A stretch of DNA of 64,000 nucleotides from JAICMB01 sp963795935 (GTDB lineage: Bacteria; Acidobacteriota; Terriglobia; Bryobacterales; Bryobacteraceae). Under the pieces are notes generated by a model that made no database searches, was not told the origin of the DNA, and saw nothing but the letters and a program-made list of their open reading frames with translations. Below are positions 20,577 to 30,680 of this stretch, piece after piece (within the stretch, counting starts at the first letter, position 1; each line of letters starts with the position of its first letter). The DNA lies in NCBI GenBank assembly GCA_963795935.1, contig CAWCJO010000025.1:62001-126000 (forward strand). Reading direction: 5' to 3'. A program made the translations under genes and the position numbers.

Positions 20577-22457
20577 CTACCTTTTCTGGAAGTCCGGCGA
20601 ACCGAGGACAAGGCCGGCCAGCAGCGCCGGGGTCTGCTGTTTCGGGTTCTTGGTCTGCTGCTGTTTCAACGCCGTGTCGAGCGAGGCGCGCGTGGGCGCG
20701 GACAAATCGAACGACAGCAGCTTGTGCGCGGCTTCAACGGGGTCCCGGGGAAGTTTGGAAGCATCCACCTTCACGCCCGCAATTCTATTTTGAGCCAGCG
20801 CCAACGCGAAATTCATGCGGCCCAGAAGCGCGCCGGAGTTGACCCACTCGGCGTTGACGTTGGAGTAGCCGGTCGGCTCCTGCTTGCGATAGAGCGGCTC
20901 GCCGAGGTTGCCGATCTGGTTGGCGAGAGCGAAGGCGTCGTCCACATTGGCGTCGATGGCCCGCACCGCGCTCGCCACCATTTCAAACGGAGTTTTCACC
21001 TTGGCGCGATACGCGCCCACGGACCAGAATTCCTTCGAGTTCAGCATGGTTCGCATGACTTCGCGAATGTCGCCATCGCTCTTAAGAAATGTCGCGGCCA
21101 TGCGGTCCATCAGCGCCGGCGGCGGATTGTCGGCAACGAAGCGCTGCGCCAGCTTCGTGGAGATGAACTGCGCCGTGGCAGGGCGACCGCGCCAGGATGT
21201 CGAGCACCTTTTCGCCGTCCTCCATGCCGCCCCCGGCCGGGATCGTGACGCCGAGCACGACCTTTTCGCCCTTATCGTGCAGCTTGTCGTTGTAGAAGAA
21301 TCCGCCGCCTTTGCGAGGCTGCTCGATGGTCCAGCCGGTGAAGCAGCGCGCCACTTCGGTCACGTCCTTCTGCGTGTAGCCGCCGTCCACGCCGAGCGTG
21401 TGCAGCTCCATCAATTCGCGGCCATAGTTTTCGTTCAGGCCGCGCTTGCGGTTCTTGGCGCTTGCGCATTCACCGCGGAGTCGGGGCCGACGGACTGGAA
21501 ATTATCCAGATAGAACAGCATCGCCGGACTCTTCGCCGTGGCCTCCAGCAGGTCGCGAAACTTGCCCAGCACGTGCGGCCGGATCGCTTCGCGCTCGTAG
21601 GCCGGGATCAGAAAGCGGTCGGAGCCTTTGTCGTAGTAGACGTTGAAATGGTTGAACCAGAAATCGTCGAGCTCTTCGGCAAGCTGCCGGTTGCTGTAGA
21701 TGGCGCGCATCAGCTTGGAGGCCAGCAGATCGTAGGCAACCACCTGCTGCGGCGCGTTCATCAGCAGCAGCTTGCGCTTCACGTCCGTCGGCGCGAACGC
21801 GAACAATTGCTGCCGCAGATTCCGCGGGAGCGCCACGACCACCTCTTCAAGCTCGTCGGCGGGCATCGCGGCCAGCAGCGCTCGCTTTTCATCCGGGGCG
21901 CCGGTGCGCAGCGTCCGCAACTCCTCCCGCGCTGAGAATTTCGTCCAGCGGCTTCACCGGCTCCATGTCGTCAACCGTGTCTAGGGCTGGAATTGTTATC
22001 GCCCTTCTTGAGCCGGTAACGAGCGATCAGGCGCTCCACGACCGCGCGCAGAATGGGATCCTCGGGCAGGGGTTGCCGGCCCTCCGCCACGGCTTTGATC
22101 AGCTGCGGCGGCGGGTAGTGCTGGACCGCCTCGAGCGGCGTCATCCGCAGGGATTCAAGCGGCGCGAGACGGGCCTCAAGATAGGGATTTTCCGCGATGC
22201 GCTCGGGATGCAATTGCTGGTCGATCCACTTCTTCAGCCCCATGCGGCGGACCGTGTCGACATCGCCCGGCCGCGGGCCGAAGGTCAGCCGGTCAAGCGC
22301 GTGTAATGATCTGTTTATTCTTGTCGAGCTTGACGTGAAACAGCTTGGCCTGCTGCCGCGCCCGATCGTCTTTCGACGGAGCGCGCTTCGACAGAGCGGG
22401 AAATGCCGCGACGGAAGCCAAGGCAACCGCGGCGACGACTCGGGTTATTCGCAACAT
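20577..22457 (-). CDS. DUF1800 secreted protein, five frameshifts
   Basis: About 625 residues when joined. The start at 22457 gives a signal peptide, MLRITRVVAAVALASVAAF. The DUF1800 order is intact across breaks near 22300, 21992, 21928, 21460 and 21190: RLTFGPRPGDVDTVRRMGLK, FWFNHFNVYYDKGSDR, ENYGRELMELHTLGVDGGYT, CFTGWTI, and the C-terminal LNSKEFWSVGAYRAKVKTP. Five single-base breaks in 1.9 kb with every family motif preserved argue for sequence error over old decay, but a recent pseudogene is possible. Upstream partner of the DUF1501 gene. Confidence 0.75.
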
Positions 22458-22612
22458 CCTTATAGCTATATAAACGCGAATGCCGGGGAAAAGTTTACTC
22501 TGGCCTTGACGGCCAAGCAAGCGTCCCCTCGGCGCTTTAGATGCCGCGCTTTAAATGTGGGAAGGTTTTATCGATGGGGCGTGAGGCGGCACGCCCCGCG
22601 AAAGGCTTTATG

Positions 22613-23417
22613 CTATCGCCGCCGCGCTCGGCTTTCCTCCGGCTCCCGGCTTTTCGCCTTGCCTCCATCCGAGCCGTCCGGCGAGCGCGTGCCCAACTTC
22701 TCGGACTCGTACTCCTTGAACGCGGGAGCGTCGATGTACTGCCAGTCGCCCCCTTCATTCCAAGGTCCGCGAGCGTCCTTTTCGCCGTGATCGCCCACAC
22801 CGGTCGAATCGTTGAAGTATTGATTGACCAGCTCGGCCGTGGGCGGGATCTGCCCGATCGACAATGAGCGGCTTGCCCAGGCTCTCCAGCGCGAGCGTGA
22901 AAGCTTTCATGTGCGTAATCTCGCGCGTCATCAGAAACTGCAGCGCGTCGATGCTGCCCGGATCCTCGCAGAAATCGATCAGCCGTTCATACACGATTTT
23001 CGCCCGCGCTTCAGCCGCAATATTGCTGCGAAGATCGACGTCCAGTTCCCCCGTGACCTTCAGGTAATCCGCGGTCCAGGGATTCCCGGCGGAGTTGTTC
23101 AGCGACACTCCGCCGCCGCCCGCGATGGCGATCAGCGGATCGGCTTCCGCCGCCGTCCGGTCGCCCTTCATCGGCTTAAGGTGCATGCGGGCCAGCGTTC
23201 CGACGACCTCCAGATGGCTCAGCTCTTCGGTGCCGATATCCATGAGAAGATCCTTACGTTCCGGATCGTCGCAGTTCAGTCCTTGAATGGAATATTGCAT
23301 CGCGGCCGCCAGTTCGCCGTTCGCCCCGCCGAACTGCTCCAGCAGCATCTTGCCGAAACGGGGATCGGGCGTGCCCACGCGCACCGTATACATGAGTTTT
23401 TTGAGATGGTGATACAT
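22613..23417 (-). CDS. Manganese catalase family protein, one frameshift
   Basis: Dimanganese catalase (2 H2O2 to 2 H2O + O2), about 267 residues. The ATG at 23417 has the RBS GGAGAC and reads MYHHLKKLMYTVRVGTPDP. The four-helix metal-binding core shows GANGELAAAMQYSIQG, TEELSHLEVVGTLARMHL (ExxH), EARAKIVYERLIDF and TREITHMKAF (ExxH). The C-terminal arm continues after a one-base break near 22862 (IGQIPPTAELVNQYFNDSTG) and ends in a basic tail. It is on the same strand as the NUDIX operon, 100 bp downstream of it. Confidence 0.88.
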
Positions 23418-23518
23418 CAAGTCTCCAGAAATATAATTTTTGCGGTCGGTTGTGTGACGCGAGGGCGCGAATCGATGCGCCCTGTAACCGTGAAACGCCC
23501 GTGCAAACCAGGGCGGTT

Positions 23519-24049
23519 TTATTTCCGCGATTTCCCGGCTTGCTTCCAGAGAAAATAACCGATAATCGTTTTCGCGTCGATAATCTCGCCGTCCAGGATC
23601 ATCTTCTTCACCTCTTTGGCGGGACACCAGCGCACCTCAATGCGCTCGTCTTCCATCGGCGCGGCTTCGCCTTGGCTCAACCCCGTGGCGAGATAAATGG
23701 TCATCTTTTCGGCGACAAAACCCGGGCTGGGATAGAAGTTCACAAGCTTTTTCCAAACCTTCGCGCGGCACCCGGTTTCTTCTTGCAACTCGCGCCGGGC
23801 GCACTGCAGAGGCGTCTCCCCCTCGTCGAGGCTGCCGGCCGGTAATTCCCAAAGCGTCTGGCGCGCGGGCAGCCGGTATTGCCGCACCAGCAGGATGCGC
23901 TTGCGATCGTCGACGGCCATCATCACGGCCGATCCGCGATGCTGCACGATGCCGCGCTTGATTTCGAAGCCGCTCGGATCTACGGCATGATCTTCGGTAA
24001 CGGAAAAAAGACTGTTCTTGTACTTCTCGATGGACGAGACGATCTTCAT
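23519..24049 (-). CDS. NUDIX hydrolase, ADP-ribose pyrophosphatase type
   Basis: 176 residues, intact. The Nudix box is complete: GSLDEGETPLQCARREL followed by QEETGC (GX5EX7REUXEEXGU). An upstream VRQYRLPARQTLWELPAG segment and a downstream YPSPGFVAEKMTIYLA segment are typical of ADP-ribose pyrophosphatases of the NudF type, which split ADP-ribose into AMP and ribose-5-phosphate. The start overlaps the polX stop as ATGA. Last gene of the MmcQ-CDF-polX-NUDIX operon. Confidence 0.9.
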   Translation of the reverse strand: MKIVSSIEKYKNSLFSVTEDHAVDPSGFEIKRGIVQHRGSAVMMAVDDRKRILLVRQYRLPARQTLWELPAGSLDEGETPLQCARRELQEETGCRAKVWKKLVNFYPSPGFVAEKMTIYLATGLSQGEAAPMEDERIEVRWCPAKEVKKMILDGEIIDAKTIIGYFLWKQAGKSRK

Positions 24050-25780
24050 GATTTTTTCAAAGCTCGCTTAAGTTCTTCGTACGGCAGAGTATTTAAAACG
24101 TCGGACGCTTCCAGCCAACCGCGGCGCGCCATCAAAATTCCATACGGCATATTGGCCGCCAGACTGCGCGGATGGTGAGAGTCCGTCGAAATAGCGAACT
24201 TCGCGCCCAGAGATTTCGCGGTGCGCACCATGGCGCCGCCCAGGTCCAGCCGCTCCGGACTGCCGTTGATCTCGAGAAATACATTGCGCCGGACGGCCTC
24301 CGAAGCGACGCGCTCGAAGTCGAACGGGAACGGCTCGCGCTGCAGAATGACGCGCCCGGTGGGGTGGCCCAGAACGCCGATATGGGGCGATTCGAGCGCG
24401 CGCAAAAGGCGATCCGTCATTTCGGCCGCTTCCATATTCATCAAGCTGTGAACGCTGCCGACGACAATGTCGAGTTCGGCCAGCGCATCTTCGGCCAGAT
24501 CCATCGCGCCGTCTTTGCGGATGTCGCATTCCAGCCCCGACAGAATTCGGATCCCCAGATTTCCGCTGTCGTTGAGCTCGCGGACGCGCTTAGCGAACGC
24601 CACCGCGCGTTGCTCGTCCAGGCCATTGGACATCGCCATAACTTTGGAGTGATCGGTGATGGCGATGTATTCGTAGCCCAACTCGCGCCCCGCCTCCGCC
24701 ATCTCCTCGAGCGTGGCGCGCCCATCCGTTTCGGTGGTGTGCATGTGAAGATCGCCGCGGATATCGGAGAGATGGATCAGCTTCGGAAGACGGCGCTCCG
24801 CCGCGGCCTCGATCTCGCCGCAATTCTCGCGCAACTCCGGCGGAATCCACTCCAGACCGATCTTTTCGTATATTTCCTCTTCCGTTTCTCCCGCGACGCG
24901 CTCGTTCCCCTCCAGCCGGAACAGGCCGTACTCGTTCAGCGTCAGCCCCAGCTTCAGCGCGCGCGTGCGCAAGGTTGACGTTGTGCTCCTTGCTGCCGGA
25001 AAAGTACTGCAACGCCGCGCCGTAACTTTCGTGCGGCAGCGCCCGCAGATCCACCTGCAAGCCCTCCAGCCCGAAGCGCACGCTGGCTTTGTTCGGTCCT
25101 TTCCCGAGAACTTCGTGAACGCGCGGATGCGCGGTAAAACGCTCCAGGGCGTCCCCTGCGCCAGGTCCCGTGGCGAGCAAATCCAGATCTCCGATAGTCT
25201 CCTTGCCCCGCCGCAAACTGCCCGCCGCGCTCACTTTTTCCAACCCCTCACCCTCCGCTAGATACTTCATCAACTCGTCCGCGACGCGATGCCCGAAATT
25301 GAGTCGGAACCGGCCCGCGCTTTGCTTATGCCGCTCAATCGAGCGCAGCACCTTCTCTTCCAGCTTCGCGCCCATGCGCGGCAGCTCGCGCAGCTTCTGC
25401 TCGCGGCAGATGCGTTCCAGATCGTCGATGCCGGCAACCTGATAATGCTCATACAGCAGCGCGATGCTCTTGGGACCCAGGCCCTGAATTTTCAGCAGCT
25501 CCAACGCCGACGCCGGAAAACGCGCCAGAAGCTGATCGCGCGTGGGGAACGATCCGCGCGCGCAGATGTCCTGCAGCACGGAAGCAATTCCCTTTCCGAC
25601 GCCGGGAATTTCGGTCGCCTTGCGCTCGGGATTGCAAACGACATCGGAGACTTTTTCGGGATACGCTTCAATCGTGGAGGCGGCGTTGCGGTAGCTGCGA
25701 ATGCGGAAGCCATCTTCCCCGGCGATCTCCATCAGGTCCGCCGTCTCGCTCAGGAGCCGCGCAATCTCACGATTCTCCAT
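24046..25780 (-). CDS. polX: DNA polymerase X / 3'-5' exonuclease PolX, one frameshift
   Basis: Family X DNA polymerase with a C-terminal PHP phosphoesterase, used in base-excision and gap repair; about 578 residues. Visible features: HhH motifs EIPGVGKGIASVLQDI and IQGLGPKSIALLYEHY; nucleotidyltransferase core SAAGSLRRGKETIGDLDLLA (GS..RGK...D.D); and PHP motifs DLHMHTTETDGRAT, YIAITDHSK, LEINGSPERLDLGG and ISTDSHHPRS. The frame breaks once near 24972, where one extra G sits between NVNL and RTRALKLGL. The start at ATG 25780 (MENREIARLLSETADLME) overlaps the CDF gene by 14 bp. Confidence 0.9.
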
Positions 25781-26672
25781 GCCCGGTGTCGATTGTAGCG
25801 AGGCCATGCGGCTCCACGTGTACCAGGACATCGGCGACCCACGGAAGATACGCGCGTATTCGGCCGCGCACCTCCGTGGCGATCTCGTGCGAGGCGCTGA
25901 CGCTCATCGCGGGGTCCACTTCCAGGTGCAGATCGACGTGATAGCGCAGGCCCGTTTTGCGCGCAAAGCATTTCTCGATCCCAAGCGCGCCCGGCACTGT
26001 CAATGCGGCATTGCGCACCTGCGCCAGCATCTCGCGGTCCGGCATGGTGTCCATCAGTTGCAAAGTGGTGTCGCGCACAATCTTGATGCCCAGAAAAATG
26101 ACGATGAATCCCACCACCGCGCCCCCGATGTCGTCGGCCGGTCCGAAGCGCTCCCGGGCGAAGGCTTCGAGCGACACGGCCACGAGTGCGACCGCGCCGG
26201 AGAGAGTATCGACCCCGTCGTTCCACGCATCGGCGGATAGAGAAGAACTGCGCAGCTTGCGCCCGTAATGGCGCTTGACGCCGTACAGCGACGACTTCAC
26301 CACGATGGAGGCCACCACCGGCCAAATCGCGAATGCCGCCGGGCTGGGGTGCGGCCGCAGCGCGCGCTGCACCGACTCCACCGCGATGAGAGATCCCATC
26401 ACGACCAGGAGAATTCCCACCGCCAGGCCCGATAATGTTTCCAGGCGTCCATGCCCGTAGGGATGTTCGGCGTCCGGCGGCTTGGCGGCCATGTGCAGCC
26501 CGAATAGAACGAGGCTGGAAGACAACACGTCGCTCGCCGATTCCACGCCGTCCGAAACCACCGCCGTGGAATTCGCCTTCAGGCCGACCAGAATCTTCGC
26601 GGTCGCCAGCGCCGCGCTGATAAAGATACTTGCGAGGGCTACGTTGTACCCGACCCTCTCGGGCGCGTTCAC
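25767..26672 (-). CDS. Cation diffusion facilitator (CDF) transporter
   Basis: 301 residues with six membrane helices, a proton-antiport efflux transporter for divalent cations such as Zn, Fe or Mn. The metal-site helices are visible: VVSDGVESASDVLSS (TM2) and DAWNDGVDTLSGAVALVAVS (TM5); the HPYGHGRLETLSGLAVG loop is a family signature. The cytoplasmic C-terminal domain follows (VPGALGIEKCFARKTGLRYH). The start overlaps the upstream MmcQ stop (ATGA) and its end overlaps polX, so all four genes form a compact operon. Metal specificity cannot be read by eye. Confidence 0.9.
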   Translation of the reverse strand: MNAPERVGYNVALASIFISAALATAKILVGLKANSTAVVSDGVESASDVLSSSLVLFGLHMAAKPPDAEHPYGHGRLETLSGLAVGILLVVMGSLIAVESVQRALRPHPSPAAFAIWPVVASIVVKSSLYGVKRHYGRKLRSSSLSADAWNDGVDTLSGAVALVAVSLEAFARERFGPADDIGGAVVGFIVIFLGIKIVRDTTLQLMDTMPDREMLAQVRNAALTVPGALGIEKCFARKTGLRYHVDLHLEVDPAMSVSASHEIATEVRGRIRAYLPWVADVLVHVEPHGLATIDTGHGES

Positions 26673-27004
26673 TTCTTCTTTCCGGTAATAAGTAGGTGGC
26701 TGCCTTTCGCCAGCTCCGCGATTTCTTTCCAGTCCAGACGGCCGCCGTTCACGCGCAGCGACACCCAGCCGTGCTGTCCGACATAGGGCGTTTTGAAAAA
26801 GCGCGGATCGTCCAGAAACACCGGCTGCATCGACTTGCCGACCTTGAAGCTGATGGAAAGCTCGCCTTTATATCGTTCCAGCACCGCGAAGGTCTTCATC
26901 TTGCCTGCCTGGAAGGTCGGGTGTCCAAACGTCACCGTCTCGCTCGCCCCCGGGAGCCCCAAGCAAATTTCACGCAGTCTAAACAGGATATTCTGCTCGT
27001 CCAT
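26669..27004 (-). CDS. MmcQ/YjbR-family DNA-binding-fold protein
   Basis: 111 residues. Recognisable YjbR/CyaY-fold segments: LREICLGLPGASETVTFGHP, FQAGKMKTFAVLERY, FKTPYVGQHGWVSLRVNG and AKGSHLLITGKKK. The biochemical role of this family is not established. First gene of the MmcQ-CDF-polX-NUDIX operon. The 280 bp upstream separate it from the divergently oriented tail-sheath gene and contain no other supported gene. Confidence 0.85.
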   Translation of the reverse strand: MDEQNILFRLREICLGLPGASETVTFGHPTFQAGKMKTFAVLERYKGELSISFKVGKSMQPVFLDDPRFFKTPYVGQHGWVSLRVNGGRLDWKEIAELAKGSHLLITGKKK

Positions 27005-27286
27005 ACCGATCTAATTACAAGCGTACAAAAGAAAGTCCGCCCAGCGCTATATAGGTTCAGCCGCCGCCCTTGCCGCCGCTGCAACCATGCCGGGGCACGC
27101 ACGGGCTCGACTGTAAATGCCGGCTGCTTTTCATCGGCTCGAGTGTTCTGCCCCGCGCGGCTGCGAACCCCGCCGCTTCTTCCGGGCCGCCGCCGCGAGA
27201 GGAAGCGGTACATAAATGCCATTACGCAAGTGGACGCCACCCCAGACGCGGCAGTCGGGATTCTTGCTGCGCGATAATGCTGTACC

Positions 27287-28353
27287 ATGCCCCTCCACCC
27301 CATTGCCGCGGCCCCCACTTCCCTCACCGCTTTCGTCGGCATCTCCGAATCCGGCCCATTCCGCGCCGCCACGCACATCGCAAGCTTCGCCGCCTACCAA
27401 GCCGCCTTTGGCGTGACGGCGATCGGCTCCGAAATGGGCTTCGCGGTAAATCAATTTTTTGCGAACGGCGGAGGCGGCTGCACCATCGTTCGGATCGAGA
27501 CCATCGCCGCGCGAACGTTCGCGTCCGCCGCGGCAGCGCTCGATCAAGCGCCGTTCCTCAACCTGCTGTGCCTCCCAGGCGTAACCGGCCGGGAAGTATT
27601 GGCCGCCGCCGCCCTCTATTGCGAAAAGCGCCGCGCCTTTCTGATCGCCGATTCGGACCCGAACGCGAACACGCCGCAGTTGCTCTTGGCATCGATGAAC
27701 CACCCGCCCTTGCTCAATGCCGCTTCTCTCGCAATCTACGGCCCGTGGCTGCAAATTCCCGACCCTCTGAACATCGGCGAGACCCGCACCGTGGCGCCGT
27801 GCGGTTCCATCGCCGGCGTATACGCGCGCAACGACAGCGCGAGCGGCGTCTGGCATGCCCCCGCCGGAAACAGCGCGCGAATCTACGGCGCCTCATCTCC
27901 AACCTTCCCCATTTCCGGCGCACAGGGCGAATCCCTCAATGCCGTCGGCTTAAACTGTATCCGGCAGCTGCCTTCCATCGGCATCGCCCCTGGGGAGCGC
28001 GAACGCTTGCGGCGCCCCCTTCCGAATACATGTACATCCCCGTGAGAAGGCTCGCGCTGTTCCTCGAACAAAGCATCGTGGCTGGGACGCAATGGGCGAT
28101 CTTTGAACCGAACAACGAAGCGCTGTGGTCGGAGATCCGCCTCGCCGTCGGCGCATTTCTACAGGGGCAGTTCGAGGCGGGCGCGTTTGTGGGCGGCATC
28201 CCTAGCCAGGCTTACTTCGTAAAATGCGACGCCGCCACCACCACGTCCGCCGATATCCAAAACGGCGTCTTCAACATTATCGTCGGATTCGCGCCGATTC
28301 GTCCCGCGGAGTTTGTCATCCTGCGGCTGCAGCAGAACGCGGCTGCCGCTTAA
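27287..28353 (+). CDS. Phage-type contractile tail sheath protein, orphan, one frameshift
   Basis: About 355 residues when joined at a break near 27985. The N-terminal half has the usual sheath opening TSLTAFVGISESGPFRAATH with a Tyr/Phe-rich FAAYQAAFG and a Gly-rich NQFFANGGGGCTIVRIE. The C-terminal half is a clear Phage_sheath_1C domain: YMYIPVRRLALFLEQSI, GTQWAIFEPNNEALWSEIRL, PSQAYFVKCDAATTTSADI and VGFAPIRPAEFVILRLQQ. Sheath subunits polymerise around a tail tube in phages, extracellular contractile injection systems and T6SS-like devices. No tube, baseplate, spike or AAA+ gene is nearby, so this is an orphan. At this length it lacks the large surface insertion of phage sheaths. Confidence 0.8.
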
Positions 28354-28384
28354 ATTGCAGATGCCGGAATATATGGCCGCTGCG

Positions 28385-28400
28385 GTGTACAATCGTACAC
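28385..28400. promoter_or_regulatory. Perfect inverted repeat, candidate BrnA operator
   Basis: GTGTAC-AATC-GTACAC is a perfect 6-bp palindrome with a 4-bp spacer, placed just before the BrnT coding sequence. BrnTA modules are known to be autorepressed by the antitoxin-containing complex, so this is a plausible operator. It is also close to the tail-sheath stop (28353). Confidence 0.45.
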
Positions 28401-28402
28401 GG

Positions 28403-28685
28403 CGCCGGCCTTCGAATGGGATCGAAGGAAAGAGGCCGGCAACGTACGCAAACATGGAATTAGATTCGCCGGCGCCGTATCGGTACTTGAAGACGATCGA
28501 GCTATCACCGTATTGGACGATTCCATCGGCGAGGAGAGGTGGGCCACAATCGGCATGGACGCATTGGGCCGGGTTCTCGCGATTGTGTACCCTGGCGCGG
28601 CGCGAAGATCCGTATCGTCTCTGCGCGTCGGGCGACCGCGCGCGAAAGCCGGCATATCCGGACAACTTATGAAAAAGGAATATGA
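28403..28685 (+). CDS. brnT: BrnT-family ribonuclease toxin, one-base deletion
   Basis: The BrnT RelE-fold toxin cleaves RNA in the cytoplasm. The diagnostic sequence is present: FEWDRRKEAGNVRKHGIRF, VLEDDRAITVLDDSIGEERW, ATIGMDALGRVLAIVY; after a missing base near 28591 (expected VYTWRG) it continues WRGAKIRIVSARRATARESR and ends RTTYEKGI. It overlaps brnA by 17 bp, the usual arrangement. No ATG or GTG is visible in frame ahead of FEWD, so the start is uncertain; a further small error near the start is possible. If the deletion were real, the toxin would be dead and the antitoxin an orphan. Confidence 0.75.
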
Positions 28686-28923
28686 CTTCAGCAAGGGCAA
28701 ACGGGGAACCGTGCTGCCGGCCTCGACCGGCAAGACCCGAGTGACCATCCGCCTGGATGACGACCTTCTGGATTGGTTCCGCGACCAAGTCGACAAGGCT
28801 GGCGGCGGTAACTACCAGCGTCTGATCAACCACGCATTACGGGACTTCGTGGATCGTAGCCGCGAGCCGTTGGAGTCAACCTTGCGTCGCGTAATCCGCG
28901 AGGAACTGCGGCGCGCAGGATAA
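28669..28923 (+). CDS. brnA: BrnA-family antitoxin
   Basis: 84 residues from ATG 28669: MKKEYDFSKGKRGTVLPAST, then the ribbon-helix-helix DNA-binding part KTRVTIRLDDDLLDWFRDQV, GGGNYQRLINHALRDFVD and a C-terminal toxin-binding helix, LESTLRRVIREELRRAG. It neutralises BrnT and autoregulates the operon. The frame is open 52 codons further upstream, but that part is the overlapping brnT frame, so the ATG at 28669 is the true start. Confidence 0.9.
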   Translation: MKKEYDFSKGKRGTVLPASTGKTRVTIRLDDDLLDWFRDQVDKAGGGNYQRLINHALRDFVDRSREPLESTLRRVIREELRRAG

Positions 28924-29094
28924 GCAGCCGCCGGACAGATCGCGAGCAACGGCGTTGTGTTTACGAGTACCCTTGCCGGGTGTACTGCGCGCCTTTCCCC
29001 GCTGGAGGAGACCTCAAGGCGGGGAACACAGCGGCGCAAAATCACGGAAACGGCGTTCCTGGCAGCTAATTTAGCAGCCCTCGCCGCAATACAA

Positions 29095-30507
29095 CTACAC
29101 TGGCGGAGTCGGCGCTTCATAACCCGTCAAGCCCTCACTGGCCCGCGCCGGATCGTAATTCGGGTTGGGCGTCGGCATCGCGGCGTCAACGGACTTGCGC
29201 CAGTCCGCGAGCGTTTCGTAAAGCCTTTTCGCGCGCGCCGCTTCGCGATTTATCAAATTGCTGCGCTCGCCGATGTCCGCGCGCAGGTTGTATAACTCGC
29301 GCCGCCCGTCTTCATAAAACTCGATCAGCTTCCAATCTCCCAGACGCACCGCGCCCGAGGGACGGCCGCCTTGGTCGCTGTAGTGCGGGTAATGCCAGAA
29401 GAGCGGACGCTGCCCGATCGAGCCGCCTTCGACAAGACGGCGGATCGATACGCCGTCGACTGCGCCGGCGCGCGCTCCCAGCCCCTCGCAAAATGTCGGG
29501 AAAAAGTCGATGCTCGAAACCGCTTCATCGACCGTAACGCCGGCCTTTGACGCGCCGGGCCAGCGGATCAGAAGCGGCTCCCGGATGCCGCCTTCAAAAA
29601 GGTGTCCCTTGCCGGCGCGCAGCGGCGCATTATTGGTGACGGGCGCCGCTCGCCTCGCCTGATAGCGCACGCCCCCGTTATCCGAGAAAAAAACCACGAT
29701 GGTGTTGTCCGCCTGTTTCGATTCCTCAAGCGAGCGCAGCAGACGCCCCACGGAATCGTCCGCGGTCTCGACCATGGCGCAGTATGTCGGGTCGACGTCG
29801 CCGATGTCCCGCTTGCGGTATTTCGCGATCAGCTCCGGCGGAGCCTGCAGGGGCATGTGCACCGTGAACTGCGCTTCGTAGAGAAAGAACTGTTTCGCGG
29901 GATTCTCGCTCATGAAACGCGATCCTTCGAACGCCAGACGTGAGGTCAAGAACTCGCCCGGCTCCAGCTTCAGGTTGGGCAATTGCAGCGGGCCGAAGTA
30001 GCTCGGCGGAGAGCCCTTCGCCGTGCCCGCGATATTGAGATCGAAGCCTTGATCGGTGGGTGAATACCCAGTTCCGCCGAGGTGCCACTTGCCGATCGCG
30101 GCGGAGCGGTACCCGAGCGGGCGCAGCGCTTCGGCGAGCGTGGTCTCCGCCAGCGGCAGCTCCTGATTGAACGCCGGAGTCAGCAGCTTCGCATAGGGCC
30201 ACTGCTTGCGGCCCGGAATCCAGTCCGTCAGATGCAAGCGCGCCGGGTACTTGCCCGTTAGAATGCTGGCGCGCGTGGGCGAGCAGACCGGACAAGCGGC
30301 ATAAGCATTGGTGAACCGGACACTCTGCTCGGCGAAGCGGTTCAGGTTAGGCGTATCGATGAAGCCATTGCCGAATGGTCCAGTGTCGTGCCAGCCAAGA
30401 TCGTCCATGAGCATGAACAGCACGTTCATGGGCCGCTGCTGCTCGGCGCGGCAAACGGACGATGTAAGGCCGCCGGCGAGCGCGTTCAAAAAAGCTCTGC
30501 GTTGCAT
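29095..30507 (-). CDS. Secreted arylsulfatase-type sulfatase
   Basis: About 470 residues. The start at 30507 (MQRRAFLNALAGGLTSSVCR) gives an export signal. The sulfatase signature CSPTRASILTG puts the formylglycine cysteine near residue 75; the metal site DD occurs in FMLMDDLGWHDTGP, with GKWHLGG and FFSDNGG downstream. The C-terminus has the GDWKLIEFYEDGRRELYNL segment of type-I sulfatases. Removal of sulfate from glycans or aryl sulfates is expected; the substrate is unknown. It needs a formylglycine-generating enzyme elsewhere, since none is in the window. Intact. It is divergent from the truncated TPR copy. Confidence 0.92.
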   Translation of the reverse strand: MQRRAFLNALAGGLTSSVCRAEQQRPMNVLFMLMDDLGWHDTGPFGNGFIDTPNLNRFAEQSVRFTNAYAACPVCSPTRASILTGKYPARLHLTDWIPGRKQWPYAKLLTPAFNQELPLAETTLAEALRPLGYRSAAIGKWHLGGTGYSPTDQGFDLNIAGTAKGSPPSYFGPLQLPNLKLEPGEFLTSRLAFEGSRFMSENPAKQFFLYEAQFTVHMPLQAPPELIAKYRKRDIGDVDPTYCAMVETADDSVGRLLRSLEESKQADNTIVVFFSDNGGVRYQARRAAPVTNNAPLRAGKGHLFEGGIREPLLIRWPGASKAGVTVDEAVSSIDFFPTFCEGLGARAGAVDGVSIRRLVEGGSIGQRPLFWHYPHYSDQGGRPSGAVRLGDWKLIEFYEDGRRELYNLRADIGERSNLINREAARAKRLYETLADWRKSVDAAMPTPNPNYDPARASEGLTGYEAPTPPV

Positions 30508-30680
30508 AATCCTGCTGATCAAATGATGGCGCCAAAACGTCGCATTCAGTACCCCGCTCCCGGCGCCTCAGAACGGCTCGTAACCGGCCAACGCGCCGGT
30601 GACAACTATTTTCATAAATCTTCAGAGCCCCGCGGCCCTGGATCGCTAACGAGTTAACCCGCCGGCCGCCCCGCGGCAGT

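Noticed and set aside
28812..29120. 102-codon minus-strand frame across brnA and the downstream gap
   Set aside because: Overlaps the intact antitoxin on the other strand and shows no domain or ribosome-binding site.
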